Positions 21,101 through 32,500 of a stretch of DNA of 64,000 bases are shown in pieces. This DNA is from Henricia sp. BOLD:AAB3569 (lineage: Eukaryota > Echinodermata > Asteroidea > Spinulosida > Echinasteridae), in assembly GCA_037783545.1 (NCBI GenBank), contig JBBELK010000515.1, positions 310,001 through 374,000 of the forward strand, in the 5' to 3' direction. The notes under the pieces are model-generated. The model ran no database searches. It worked only from the letters and a program-made list of their open reading frames with translations, and was not told where the DNA came from. Positions within the stretch are counted from its first letter, which is position 1. Each line of letters begins with the position of its first letter. Made by a program: the position numbers and the translations under genes.

Positions 21101-22216
21101 ATGTTCCCTTTTTGGCTCCTGTGCAAAACGAATGGAGAAACGCGTTGCCATGCAAGTAGCGTGAACCGTTGTCAAAGAAGTGAGCGCGCAGAAATTGACG
21201 TCACACTCTGCCAGCGAATTGTGACATATTTTTGCTCATGAATATGGAAATTTAAATTGGCACTTTATGCAGGGTGGCGCACCCTGCCTCAGTGGCTCTT
21301 ACAAAGGCTGGTGCAGTCAGCCTTGCCACAAGAAGTGTTCATACAAGTTACTGACTGATAAAATATGTTCAATCTTTCAGCCTTCTCAATATCTTGGTCG
21401 GAGCATAATTTCCATTTTTTTACCCAAACAAATATGAACTGGGCAAAAAGGGAAACTAGTCCACATTAAAAACAGATTACATGATTGGAAAAATTTTAAA
21501 AACAGGAACAACTTTACATAAGGGTCATTCTATAAATTTGGGGTCCAATTTTTCTGACATCTTGTAGAATGTTGTAGTTTGTAAATTCAGAACATATTCT
21601 TTAAATGCTCTCTATTTCAAAGAGTGATTACTTAAAGTACAATTCATAAAAACATGTTTTGAGGGCATTTTTAATGATACTTGTATGGCAAATAGCAGTA
21701 TGTCAGGTGTAACGGGGACAGAAAAATGTCACACGTTGGACCCCAAATTTATAGAATGACCCATAACTAAAGAATAATGTTGATAAACTGCCTTGTAGAA
21801 ATTTCAGCCACATAGATGCAGTAATACATGTACCTCAGAAAACCTGAAAAATCCATGCATGGTTTTTGTTTTGGGTCAAAAAAAATTCTGCAGATTTTTT
21901 TTTTTTTTAAAGCGCATTCAGTTGGCAATTTCACCCACAAATTGACAATCTTACACGGGGAAAAATCATGTGGTGTTTGTTACCATTGCTATCAACACTT
22001 TGAGTCAGGTTTTTCTTGTCAACTCACGAAGTAAAATTTTGGTGAACTGCAGATAATGTACTGGGGCTTTAAGTCGATCAAATGCAACAATTTATCTAAT
22101 TCCTTTTTCTTTTACAGAAATGTCTAACTTTCTGTATGGATAGGTACATGGATGCTTGGAACACGGTTTCTAGGACGTACAACCAGCGGTTACAGAGGGA
22201 ACATAGCAAAATGTGA
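15024..22216 (+). CDS. TIMM13: Mitochondrial import inner membrane translocase subunit Tim13 (complete, 3 exons)
   Basis: Coding exons are 15024-15149, 20653-20721 and 22118-22216, joined in phase 0, giving 97 residues (human is about 95). Tim13 pairs with Tim8 in a hexameric chaperone of the intermembrane space that carries hydrophobic precursors to the TIM22 and SAM machineries. The twin CX3C motifs that form its two disulfides are both present: CFKKC in exon 2 and CLTFC in exon 3. Family landmarks are [49 protein letters not shown] and [13 protein letters not shown]. The ATG at 15024 begins a Gly/Ser/Pro-rich N-terminus of the usual length. No presequence is expected. The coding frame is intact although intron 1 (5.5 kb) holds two large transposons. 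I am very sure of the identity. Confidence 0.97.
15163..16961. mobile_element. Giant foldback element: 1.8 kb near-perfect palindrome
   Basis: Arms of about 830 bp (15164-15995 and 16130-16962) mirror each other around 16063. Matching positions sum to 32126 in the outer part and 32122 inside, so one 4-base indel (TAGTTAG versus TAGTTAGTTAG) is the only length change noticed. The element is flanked by a 12-bp direct repeat, TAGGACTGCTGA (15151-15162 and 16962-16973), which reads as a target-site duplication. Both arms carry the same short frames (for example 15402-15719 and its mirror), with no known domain. The central loop contains GTTGCGCAACTTACGCAAT-type repeats of the family also at 27745-28384. 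Confidence 0.92.
17001..19476 (+). mobile_element. LTR retrotransposon with identical LTRs, internally degenerate
   Basis: LTRs of 254 bp at 17001-17254 and 19223-19476 (TGTAGCGGTCGCTAGTAGTA to ...CCCGTTACA) look identical. The flanks CCAA and CCAA form a 4-bp target duplication. CTGGCGTAGTCGGCAGGATT right after the left LTR is a primer-binding site of the Ty3/gypsy or related type, and AGGAGGGGGGAG before the right LTR is the polypurine tract. Only 1,968 bp lie between, too short for gag-pol. The insertion sits in a small GGTCAACTCGGTCCCAA tandem repeat, traces of which lie on both sides. Confidence 0.92.
17651..18723 (+). pseudogene. Degenerate gag/pol remnants inside the LTR element
   Basis: A short frame starting at 17651 ([12 protein letters not shown]) may be a gag remnant. 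An aspartic-protease motif ([14 protein letters not shown]) occurs twice, in a duplicated block at 18196-18320 and 18479-18601. Between the copies, 18390-18450 reads [17 protein letters not shown], like the first half of a PHD finger. The last frame (ending at the TGA at 18721-18723) finishes [18 protein letters not shown], which resembles the C-terminal end of an integrase. Reverse transcriptase and RNase H are absent. The element could move only with enzymes from a relative. Confidence 0.7.
19709..20042. mobile_element. Inverted-repeat element, about 334 bp
   Basis: ATTATTGGAATCGATAGCTT followed by GGATGATTTT is mirrored by AAAATCATCC and AAGCTATCGATTCCAATTAT. TTTCCGTCGCAAAG faces a complement further in. 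No coding content is seen. Confidence 0.88.
20653..20721 (+). CDS. TIMM13: TIMM13 exon 2
   Basis: 23 codons between ccccttag and [24 protein letters not shown] carries the first CX3C motif, followed by TSLDSSEQ. Confidence 0.97.
20871..21220. mobile_element. Inverted-repeat element in TIMM13 intron 2
   Basis: ATTCGCTGGCAGAGTCGTGA faces TCACACTCTGCCAGCGAAT, and GGTTCACGCTGA faces TAGCGTGAACC further in. It lies 149 bases after exon 2. Confidence 0.85.
21522..21762. mobile_element. GGGTCATTCTATAAATTTGG element, copy 1
   Basis: GGGTCATTCTATAAATTTGG then GGTCCAA, mirrored by TTGGACC and CCAAATTTATAGAATGACCC. Copy 2 is at 51630-51885 in dynein intron 19; a decayed piece lies near 47545-47615. 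Confidence 0.88.
21779..22075. mobile_element. Fragment of a TTAAAGGCCC-related element
   Basis: CTGCCTTGTAGAAATTTCAG then CATAGATGCAGTAATA, and later TGTGGTGTTTGTTACCATTG and GGGGCTTTAA. The same blocks occur at 13549-13780, 22786-23162 and around 48150-48580. Only the right terminus is clear. Confidence 0.6.
22118..22216 (+). CDS. TIMM13: TIMM13 exon 3
   Basis: 32 codons plus TGA after cttttacag. [19 protein letters not shown] carries the second CX3C motif, and the protein ends QREHSKM. No AATAAA was noticed in the first 200 bases after the stop. Confidence 0.97.
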   Translation, partial: KCLTFCMDRYMDAWNTVSRTYNQRLQREHSKM

Positions 22217-22785
22217 AAATTAATCAACTTAGTCCGTTTAGTACAACGAGAGACATTAATTCTACCTCGCTTTGCTGGGACTGTGTGGAGTAGAGTCGTC
22301 CTCGTAAATTTGACAAGAACACGAAAAATGCAACTTGGAACGGGAAATGGATTCCTTGATCCAGCATAAAGTGTCGTCAGATTTTTCTGGATCAGTTCTA
22401 GTAAAAGGGGCGGTGTGAAAAGAAATGTTTTTTATTGTAAAATTTAAGGTTGGGACCACAGAAGTCTATTCAAAGCTAGGACAGAAACGGAGCCGGGACC
22501 TGTATTTATACCGTGCCTTCTCATTAGCATAGTCTTGGGCACCGCATTTGCATATTTCTGGGCACCATTTGCATAGTTTTGGGCACTTTCCCATTGAATT
22601 ACACATAAAAACCTCGCGCATGCGCACTTTCTAAATGTTTGTGATGATAGCACGTGTTATGTTCGACCACAAAACGGGCTACGCGCGCATGCATTCCAAA
22701 ACGACCTAAACTGGTTGCAGTGATAAGCCATTCAATAACACACTCGTTTTCTTGTCTAGCTTTTGATGGAAATATGTGGTTGGGA

Positions 22786-23162
22786 CTCAAAGGCCCATTT
22801 TATCATTTGCAATGACACAATTTTGTTTTTCATGAGTTGACAAGAAAAACCTTACTCAAAGTGTTGATAGCAATGGTAACAAACACCGCATGAATTTATT
22901 TCCGTCAAAAATTGTATTTTATGTTAAAAATTGACGACCGAAGGTGGGTTTGAAAAAAGTCCCGTACACAGGACTTTTTTTACTATTCACTTGTACACAA
23001 AATCCATATATAGATTTTCAAGGTTTTCTGAAGCACTGATGCATCTATGTAGCTAAAATTTCTTCAGGCTAGTTTACCAACATTCTTCCTTAGATATTTT
23101 ACACTCTTATTCCACGAATCTGCAAAAAGTTGTATCTTGCAAATGATACATAGGGCCTTTAA
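22786..23162. mobile_element. TTAAAGGCCC-related element, inverted copy
   Basis: Begins CAAAGGCCCATTTTATCATT and ends AAATGATACATAGGGCCTTT. The interior matches the fragment at 21779-22075 in reverse order (GTGTTGATAGCAATGGTAAC and GATGCATCTATGTAGCTA). Confidence 0.7.
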
Positions 23163-24156
23163 TAGTGAATTTTTGATTATTTAGTTTTCAAAAATCAAAA
23201 TATTTAGAATTTTTTTCGTGGACACTCTTCCTATATGGACACCTTTCCACTATTGTAGAAACGCTGTTTGATAAAGTGTAAAGTTTAGAAAAAAATTGAA
23301 GATTCTTGCAACATTTACAGTCAACCTCGTTATTAGAGGTGCATGACCAGAATCACCGGATCACTTTTTGAAAAACCCACTTAACTCATGTGTGTTGAGA
23401 TTTAATACCATATCATTTGTCATATTTTTGTCATAATTTATCTAGTTCCATAAAGCAGTGCAGTGATTCCACCAACCTTTTTGCTTCCACATCCAAATTG
23501 GAGATTGCAAATTTCCTTTTTTCTTCCCATGGATAGTGTTTTGGGGAGCTATTTATATGATTGTTGGGTTAGAACGAAATCCATTTTCTTGAAAAATCTT
23601 GACAAGCTCCTTTAAGAGACATTGGGACTTTGAAGATTACCTTGTTATGAGGGTTGTAGTCGAGTCCATCACAACTCTTTTACAAGTCAAGTGCAGATAA
23701 AATCACAAGTCCGTGACACGTCCCGCACAAGTCCGTAACAAGTCCAGTAACAAGAAGCAAAGGATGAACACGCACAAAATAATGCCTTTGTTGGAGTTCA
23801 TTCGAATATATAGCTTGTGACTTGAATTAAGACCCATGGACTTGTGAAGGCTTGTGAGGACTTGTTGAACTCAATTACAACCCTTTTATATACAAAAACG
23901 TTGTATTACATGTATCTGTATTAAATGAAATGAAATGAAGATCTTTCCTTGTTATAAGCAGAATGTTGGATTAACAGTACTCCTATATCGAGGTTTGTAA
24001 ATTGGATTTCCTAAATTGAATTTAAATTTTATTAATTCTTTTGCCATGATTTTCCTCAAAGCGTCCACTATATATAACCTACTAAAGTGTGACGTCGTTA
24101 CCATATTAACTGGGTCTAAACATTTGCTGGTAATCTTAACCATCCATTGCTAAAGC

Positions 24157-24660
24157 GCAGGGAAACAGTTCACTGGTTTTATTGTAGACCTGGTAACCTT
24201 GACAACATAAACACCTAAGATGGCATTTTCACGTTAGTACATTTGTAATGTATTATACAATATATGATTAAGGGGGGAAATTCCTCATCCTATACATGAA
24301 CCCTCTAAAACGTTCCCCAGAATTAATCTGCTTGTCCATTATTACGTGAGCTATTAACATCGCCCTCGCCTATGAAAATATTTTTCAAGATTTCAAAAGG
24401 TCATTTCCTTTTTCAAATATACTTTTGACCGTTTTGTTTGTAAGCGCCTTTAGTTTTAATCACATAATTTCATTTTTTTTGTAAAGCCTGATTAAACCTT
24501 GAGAATTAAAAATGTGATGAAACAAAGTTCCCTTGTGATTGATTTAACTAATTTAAAAATCGTCCACTTGAAATGGACTACTACAGTGAAAATGTCACCC
24601 TTTGTGTGTTGCCATGGTTTTTGGGTCTACACTAAAACCAGTGAACTGTTTCCCTGCCTT
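24157..24660. mobile_element. Inverted-repeat element ending at the minisatellite
   Basis: GCAGGGAAACAGTTCACTGG then TTTTATTGTAG is mirrored by CTACACTAAAA and CCAGTGAACTGTTTCCCTGC. The right terminus overlaps the first unit (CTGCCTTCGAGTCCC) of the 28-bp tandem array. Fragments with the same end lie near 43585 and 50938. Confidence 0.75.
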
Positions 24661-25170
24661 CGAGTCCCAAGTCAAGTCAAACTGCCTTCGAGTCCGAAGT
24701 CAAGCTGCCTTCAAGTCCCAAGTCAAGTCAAACTGCCTTCGAGTCCCAAGTCAAGTCAAACTGCCTTCGAGTCCGAAGTCAAGCTGCCTTCAAGTCCCAA
24801 GTCAAGTCAAACTGCTTTTCGAGTCCCAATTCAAGTCAAACTGCCTTCGAGTCCCAAGTCAAGTCAAGCTGCCTTCTAGTCCCAAGTCAAGTCAAGCTGC
24901 CTTCGAGTCCCAAGTCAAGTCAAACTGCCTTCGAGTCCGAAGTCAAGCTGCATTCGAGTCACAAGTCAAGTCAAGCTGCCTTCAAGTCCCAAGTCAAGTC
25001 AAGCTGCCTTCGAGTCCCAATTCAAGTCAAACTCCTTCGAGTCCCAAGTCAAGTCAAGCTGCCTTCGAGTACCAATTCAAGTCAAACTCCTTCGAGTCCC
25101 AATTCAAGTCAAACTCCTTCGAGTCCCAAGTCAAGTCAAGTCAAACTGCCTTCGAGTCCTAAGTCAAGTC
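24654..25170 (+). repeat. Minisatellite array 1, 28-bp unit
   Basis: About 18 imperfect copies of CTGCCTTCGAGTCCCAAGTC followed by AAGTCAAA. Some units lose 9-17 bases. The regular spacing gives long open frames on the + strand (repeats of [11 protein letters not shown]), which are an artefact of the array. Confidence 0.95.
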
Positions 25171-26389
25171 AAGTCACGTCAGCCATATTGGCCAAGATTG
25201 GTCAAGCTAATTTCAAAATGAGTGTAAACGCTGAAACTCACATTCGTGTTGCTCTGGCCATGGTTTATGTAGTGCTTAAATACAATTCGGTCCCCGAAAT
25301 GAAGGGAAAAAAAATTGCATAAAAGATCTAATATATATTTTTGGCAGACTCAAGTCAAAAAGTCTGAGTCAAGTCAAGTCATTTGAGGTTCGAGTCTCAA
25401 GCATGTCAAGTCGGCGAAAATCTGTACTCGACTCGACTCCAGTCTCGAGTCCGCGAGTACGTCCCTGTTCAATAACTGTCAAATAATAGACCATGGAGGA
25501 TGAATAGAACCACAAAGCGTTTCTACTCAGCCATAAGACGCGGTTGCAGTGTGATAGCCTGGCCGCCGCCCAAACCAAGATAATTTGCATAATCTTGTTT
25601 TAGAAGATCGAAGCGCTTTTAATTATGTAACCTTTGACCTTATTACTAAATCAAATTTATGCAAGATAACGTGCCCTCAAGCGCATTACCACCCCGCCCA
25701 CTTTGCAGATTGCCTTGTTATAACCGAAACCTTGTATTATCAGGATATTACGAAGACCCAGAGGGGACATTTAAGTATTTTATTTTTTTATTTTTTTAAT
25801 ACGTACGTACGTGATAATAATACGTACGTACGTGATAATGAAAACAACGAAAAACAATGGATTGGGGCGTCAAATAAAGTTTCAAGATAAGCTAGCAGAA
25901 TGTCGTACTAACAGTGTTCGTTTTATCGAGGTTTTGCCGTTAGTACATTGGACGGATGGGGTGAATAAACTTTTACTTGTCACCTCACGTGCGGTGTTTA
26001 CAAAGTGCCGTTGCCAAGACGACAGACAACAACTGAAACATGAACTTCGCCATGTTGTGCCCGTCCGCGGAAAAATAGTCCCATAATTTCGTTTTGTTTC
26101 TTCATTTTGGAGCTTCTATTTCGCACAAATTATTTATAAAATGCATAGGTACAAAGTTTTGAGTATTTAGAAAGGTTTTCGAGCAAAGTTAAGGTTTATT
26201 TTGTTAGAATTTAATGATCTATATTTCGCGGAATAATCCATTAACTAATTGATTGGTAGTGAATCGGTCTTGATAACAGAACCCCGGGGACGTGAGAAGG
26301 GGTGTTTCGCGAAGAAACTAAACTCTTTATCCTAAGTTTTTAACGAATTTGTGACCGAGATTGTCTCGGCATTACATCGGTGCGTAAGT

Positions 26390-26522
26390 ATGGAGCGTGA
26401 AGAAGGCGAAAAAGCTGAAAACGGGGCCGAAGATGGAAATCCGGGCGAGAAAGAAGCGAGCAAACCGGACTCTCCGAAGCCCGATCAAGAAGTCGCACCG
26501 CCGTTGATCACAACCACAAAAC
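26390..26522 (+). CDS. DNAH8: Dynein heavy chain exon 1 (start codon)
   Basis: Starts ATG at 26390 and encodes residues 1-44 ([16 protein letters not shown] to PPLITTTK) in a strongly acidic, Pro/Lys-rich segment. Donor AAAC|GTACGT, phase 1, which joins exon 2 to make a proline codon. A perfect donor-like GTAAGT lies directly before the ATG (26384-26389). The start is the first ATG of an open frame; a further upstream exon cannot be excluded. Confidence 0.75.
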
Positions 26523-29500
26523 GTACGTAAAGCCAGTGGCGGACAATTATTGTTTAAAGGGGCACATCGTCCAGGAAATTCCCGAAAAAAATTTTGTACA
26601 AATATTCCCATATTTAATCGAAGTCTTAACGTTGCAAGGGCCTGACCGCTTGAAACTCGATCAAGACAAAAGTTAGGAAACAATAGGTCGACATGGTCGA
26701 GGGGTATCCTGCAGTCATCTAAATTCACGCACATGTAATTTCACGCGCGGACGCTCTCCTTGGCGTATCTTTTCACTGAGATCACGCAGTGACGTCAGAT
26801 TTTTCTTGAAAGTTGTTGGTCTCACTATCTTTCATTTTGCACAAAAATATGGGAAATCAAAGCCTTCCCGGTAAGTAATTGAATAAATTTTAATAAAGGG
26901 TACAAAATCCTACTTTCTAGACAAGGTACAAATATACTACAGCCAAAATGGTCGGAGAAATCCTTTAAAATACACAAAAACTTTCACCACTGACCGCCTA
27001 CTCTGTCTCTAGGCACTAAATGACAATATTGATTAGGTTAAACTTTTTAACAGAGGGCGCCTTGAAAGGTACGGAGCTAAAAAAAAGACACCCGTCTTAT
27101 AGCTTTTCAATTCGAAATTATACTGCTTAAGAAATTTCAGTCAATCATAATAATTTACTTATAATTTACAATTTCGTGTTTTTTTCTCATTCCACAAGGG
27201 AGACAGACCGAGAGAATAAAAATAATAAAACATGATAAAAAAAGAAAAAAACAGAAGGCTTCACATTAAAATGAAATCAACGGCAATATAGCCCATTCCG
27301 CCCTCCATTAGTCAACTTCACTGCTGGTTTTGGTAATAGATGTCCCAGAAAAAGCGTGCAGTTTATATGACTTAATCATCTCCAAAACTCAAATAATCTT
27401 TCAATTATGTCCTTAAGTAATGTACTGGATCATAGTTATTAGAAAGCACTTCTTGTAGAAGCATAATTTTCAGATACTGGGCACAACTGGGACACCGTAG
27501 TGTGACATGTGACTAGCTGCGCCAATTTACATGACGTAACTTTAGCAAGTCTACTTTTACATGCGTTTGCAAAAACAAAGCTGGCGTCGTACGGCGATGT
27601 TGCTCTTTCTTGAAATTTTACTCCCAGGTAGGGTTGGACATAAGGAATCTGACAAAGGAGCCTAAAGGTTCTTTTTGGCTGCTTTATTGTGGTCAAAACA
27701 GTGATAAAGGCTTATGTGCGTGAAATATCATGACTCGAGGATACAGCAGCCGTATCACGAAACTTTACGCAATTGCGCAAGTCCACTTACGCCAAAAATG
27801 ATTGCGCAACTTGCGCAATAATTTGCTGCGCATTTTACGAAAGTTGCGCCACATTTGGATATGGCGCAACTCGTCGACTTACGCCATAAAATGTGGCGTA
27901 ACTTGCGCAATGGTTTTTGGTGGCGTAAGTTTTTAAAATGTGTCGTAGGACAGTGAAAAATGGCGATAAAGCAGCTCGCTACACATGCTCGCTACCGCAT
28001 CGTCAACGAATTGAACCAAGGCCTTCCGTTAGTAGAAAACGGCCTTTTATCATAGTGAAATCTGCGACGCGACGCATGATGACCGAGCGACATGAGCGAT
28101 GGCACCCATGATAACAGTGGAAAATTTGTGGAAAACAACGACGTATGTTTTATGTATGACTATTTTATCAAGGGCAAACATCAAATAGTCGTTGATAAAC
28201 TAGAAATTATCCTTGTCCTAGAAGTTACAAGCGCTAAAGTGAAAAAATTAACGTTGCGCAGCTAAGGAGAGTTTCGTGAAATCGATCTTGGGTTTATTGC
28301 GCAGCTACGCCATAAAGTTATGGCGTAAGTCTTACGCCATGCCCATGGCGCAAGTTGCGCAATGTTTCGTGAAATTGGCTGCTGGATTGCGGGGGAGGGG
28401 CCAGAATGGAGGGAGGTGGATAAGGGGATGTGGGAGGAAAGGGGAGGGGAAACAAACGTGACATAAAAATCTTCACTTGTTTTCAAAGAAAAACTTGTAG
28501 GCTAATTCTCACTGCTGAAATCATGTTTCCTCAGTAAATTTTCTCTTTTTCGGGCAATAGGGAGGTTTCGGTGTGCACGGTTAGTGATTACGACTACGAT
28601 TAGCCAAACCTCAAAATCGTTACCTTTCGCTGTCCGTTTTTCACTAAGGTGTAGAGGAGTTGCTATCAGTGTAGACAACAAAACAACACTTGGGATATTT
28701 GTGTAAACGCCACAAGTACGCACAAATCGATGACGTAAAATTCACTAATAGTCGTCGTTTTGCCTAACCGTATGCGACCTAAACCTCCTTATTATCATGT
28801 AATATTAAAGAATTAGTGACGAAAGTGAGCAAAGCGTAGGTAAAGTAAGGTAAAAATCATGCATGTAATTACAAGCCGGAGTGCCCATCTCTCTTTCATT
28901 AGTGAGGGGTGTGCGGCTAGCCCCATTCTGTGGCCAAATACTACGCAGGCTCCGTATGTTTGGCAACAGGGGCGTACATATAGACCTTTCGCAAACAACT
29001 CCAACCTCGAGTGCTTTTAAACTACACAGTTTCAGAAGCCATAACTCACACTATTGTTGCCTTAAGCCCGCCGCACACCTTTGCGATTTACCGGCTCATC
29101 GGACACCGGACCATCGGATCCGGAAAAATCAAACAAGTTTGATTTGCTCCGGTCTATGGTGTGCGGTCAAACCGGCCCGAATTGTTTCAGCGCACACCTT
29201 TCCGGTAAGTGGTCCGGTGATCCGATTATCCGGTAAATCGCAAAGGTGTGCGGCGGGCTTAACCTTATACCCTAAAAAGATACGCATTAGGTAGGGTATC
29301 GTACGATGCCTACTTCCCGGGAAAACACAGCGGGTACTGCACAAGCATGTTGACACTTGCAACGCGCATGCACAATACCGTCGGTGCGTACAGTACTCGA
29401 TGCATGAAGCGCTGCACGGAAAAGGTGAAAATTGGGTGGAATTCCCGCTGTATTTTCTCTGTGAAGGGAAAATGTTGGTGTAATTACTGCACTGCTTTAT

Positions 29501-32500
29501 GGAACCGGATGAATTAGCTTATCGGTGGTTTTTTGACGATATCCTTGAAAATATACGGATTGAGAACACAAAATTTCACAATGGTAATGAGAAAAATATG
29601 ACAATTGATATGGTATCTCAACACCCATGAGAAAATCTCAACACCCATGAGAAAAATGGGGGCTTCAAAAAAGTGATGTGGACACGTTCCTTTAATTGGA
29701 ATTTTTTCAGAAAAAAAGAATTCAGTGCCAGGTTGACCTATGTTTTATGTTAGAACCATCTCTAATCTGATATTTTGTTCTCTATTTTTAAAGCTGACGA
29801 TAAGAAAGATGAACCAAAGAAAAAACCAGTCCCACCTGAAGCCGCTGCTGAAAAGCGCAGACGAGGGCCACCGCCTCCGGTAAGAAAAAAAAAGACCACA
29901 AGGTCCGCTTTCAAAGTTGTCACCAAAAAAAACCTTCCGATTTATTGGATGATAAAATATCAGTCATGCTTATAATTTCATGGCTCCAAACTTTCAAAAG
30001 GGCATTTCACACTTTACAAATGACTTGACTCGACTTGAGACTCGAAGGCAATTTGACTTGACTTGGGACTCAAAGGCAGTTTAACTTGACTTGGGACTTG
30101 AAGGCAGTTTGACTTGACTCAAAGTGGGACTCGAAGGCAGTTTAGCTTGACTTGGGACTCGAAGGCAGTTTGACTTGACGACCCGAAGGCGGTTTGACCT
30201 GACTTGGGACTCGAAGGCAGTTTTACTTGACTTGAAACTTAAAGGCAGTTTGACTTGACTTGGGACCCGAAGGCAGTTTGACTTGACTTGAAACTTAAAG
30301 GCAGTTTTACTTGACTTGGAACTCAAAGGCAGTTTGACTTGACTTGGGACTCGAATGCAGTTTGACTTGACTTGAAACTTAAAGGCAGTTTGACTTGACT
30401 TGGGACCCGAAGGCAGTTTGACTTGACTTGAGACTCGAAGGCAGTTTTACTTGACTTGGAACTCAAAGGCAGTTTGACTTGACTTGGGACACGAATGCAG
30501 TTTGACTTGACTTGAGACTCGACTTGAGACTCAAAGGCAGTTTGACTTGACTTGGAACTCGAAGGCAGTTTGACTTGACTTGGGACTCGAAGGCAGTTTG
30601 ACTTGACTTGGAACTCAAAGGCAGTTTTACTTGAGTTGAGACTCGAAGGCAGTTTTACTTGACTTGGAACTCAAAGGCAGTTTGACTTGACTTGGGACTC
30701 GAATGCAGTTTGACTTGACTTGAGACTCGACTTGAGACTCAAAGGCAGTTTGACTTGACTTGGAACTCGAAGGCAGTTTGACTTGACTTGGGACCCAAAG
30801 GCAGTTTGACTTGACTTGAGACTCGAAGGCAGTTTGACTTGACTTGGAACTCAAAGGCAGTTTGACTTGAGTTGACACTCAAAGGCAGTTTGACTTGACT
30901 TGGGACTCAAAGGCAGTTTGACTTGACTTGGGACTCAAAGGCAATTTGACTTGACTTGGAACTCGAAGGCAGTTTGACTTGACTTTGACACTCGAAGACA
31001 GTTTGACCTGACTTGAGACTCGAAGGCAGTTTGACTTGACTTGGAACTCAAAGGCAGTTTGACTTGACTTGGGACTCAAAGGCAGTTTGACTTGGGACTC
31101 AAAGGCAGTTTGACTTGAGATTCAAAGGCAGTTTGACTTGAGATTCAAAGGCAGTTTGACTTGGGACTCAAAGGCAGTTTGACTTGGGACTCAAAGGCAG
31201 TTTGACTTGACTTGAGATTCAAAGGCAGTTTGACTTGACTTGAGACCCAAAGGCAGTTTGACTTGACTTGGGACTCGAAGGCAGTTTAACTTGACTTTGA
31301 CACTCGAAGGCAGTTTGACCTGACTTGAGACTCGAAGACAGTTTGACTTGACTTCAGGCCCGAAATCAGTTTGACTTGACTTGGGACTTAAAGGCAGTTT
31401 GATTTGACTTGAGACTCGAATGCAGTTTGACTTGACTTAAAACTGAACAAAGGGAGACTCGTTTCAACCCTGCTTGCAAATTACGAACGATTGTGTCAAT
31501 TTCAATGTTAATTTCAACCTGTCTGTCTGTTGCGACACACCATCCATTCTCCACTCAAAATTCTCACAAACACTGATTTTGTCTTTACACCAGCTTAACA
31601 CACAGAAAGGAACTTCGGTAAGTATTAAAAAAGACAGCCTGTAAAGTTTGTGTGCATTACTAACAAGCTTCAGTTTTCAGATGTACATGTATTCAAATAT
31701 AAACTCTCACCAGACCCAACTGTATTTTTATCTTTCTATGGAAAGTGTTCATGTTTAGTGCAAAGGTTGTAGCTGTCAGTAGCTATTGTAACTAAACTCC
31801 TCAAAAAAGGTTCAGAAAGTCAAGTTTGACTGACCATTTCTCTCTTGTTGCAAAATAATTTTCCTTGGGTTTTATATCATTGGAAAGCCTGTTATTCTTC
31901 TTTACGATGATGTGTCATTTGTTATGATTAAGCAATTGGAGGATGTGCAGTACAGCTGAATACAGGGGGCGGTTGGAAAGTGAAATGTCACAAAATGCAT
32001 TGCTATTGTCAAAAAGTGCATTGACACATTCCCATTCTCCAAGCAAAATGGGAATGCACTGCATGACAATATCAGTGAATTCTGTGACATTTCACTTTCC
32101 ACCCACCACTGTATTCTGCTATACTGCACATCCCCCAATTGATTAATAACAAATGACACATCACTGTAAAGAGGAATAACAGGGCTTTCCAATGATGCCA
32201 AATTCAAGGGAAATGATTTAGTAACAAGAGAGAAATCGTCAGTCAAACTTGACTTTGCGAACTTTTTTTGAGGAGTTTACCTGTACATGTAAATGAATTG
32301 AAACCATTAAACAAATAATATTTAAAATTTCAATAATTTAAAATTTAAAAAAAACAACAACATACCATATAATTCTGAGATGTTGGTGAGAATATTATAA
32401 ATATTTGTGATGTATTAAGCAAAGAATAATATCACAAAAATACACAACCACTGAACTGCTGAAATACAGAAAGTATTCATTAAATATTTCATTCTATAAA

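Larger units (their letters stand above)
22217..26389. other. Intergenic region between TIMM13 and the dynein gene
   Basis: No coding exon was recognised. 23170-24150 is AT-rich with a stretch of AAGTCCG/CAAGTCC-like sequence at 23660-23760. A MITE and a minisatellite follow, and 25200-25460 holds decayed GAGTCAAG-type repeats. The sequence TACGTACGTACGTGATAATA is repeated twice at 25799-25838. The dynein promoter should lie in the last few hundred bases, but I saw no clear TATA box. Confidence 0.6.
26523..29793. other. Dynein intron 1
   Basis: 3.3 kb. It holds three inverted-repeat elements (27745-28384, 28556-28793, 29062-29262). 26524-27744 shows no recognised feature apart from AT-rich sequence, and 29263-29793 shows only a short duplication of TCTCAACACCCATGAGAAAA near 29609-29653. 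Confidence 0.7.

Noticed and set aside
24602-25162. Open frame of 186 codons with repeated [11 protein letters not shown]
   Set aside because: It is the translation of the 28-bp minisatellite. Frames shift with unit length and there is no splice or start context.
30081-31079. Minus-strand open frames in array 2
   Set aside because: Same minisatellite read on the other strand; no independent evidence of coding.
24654-31440. CRISPR-like array because of regular repeats
   Set aside because: The repeats are contiguous without unique spacers, and the sequence is animal nuclear DNA.
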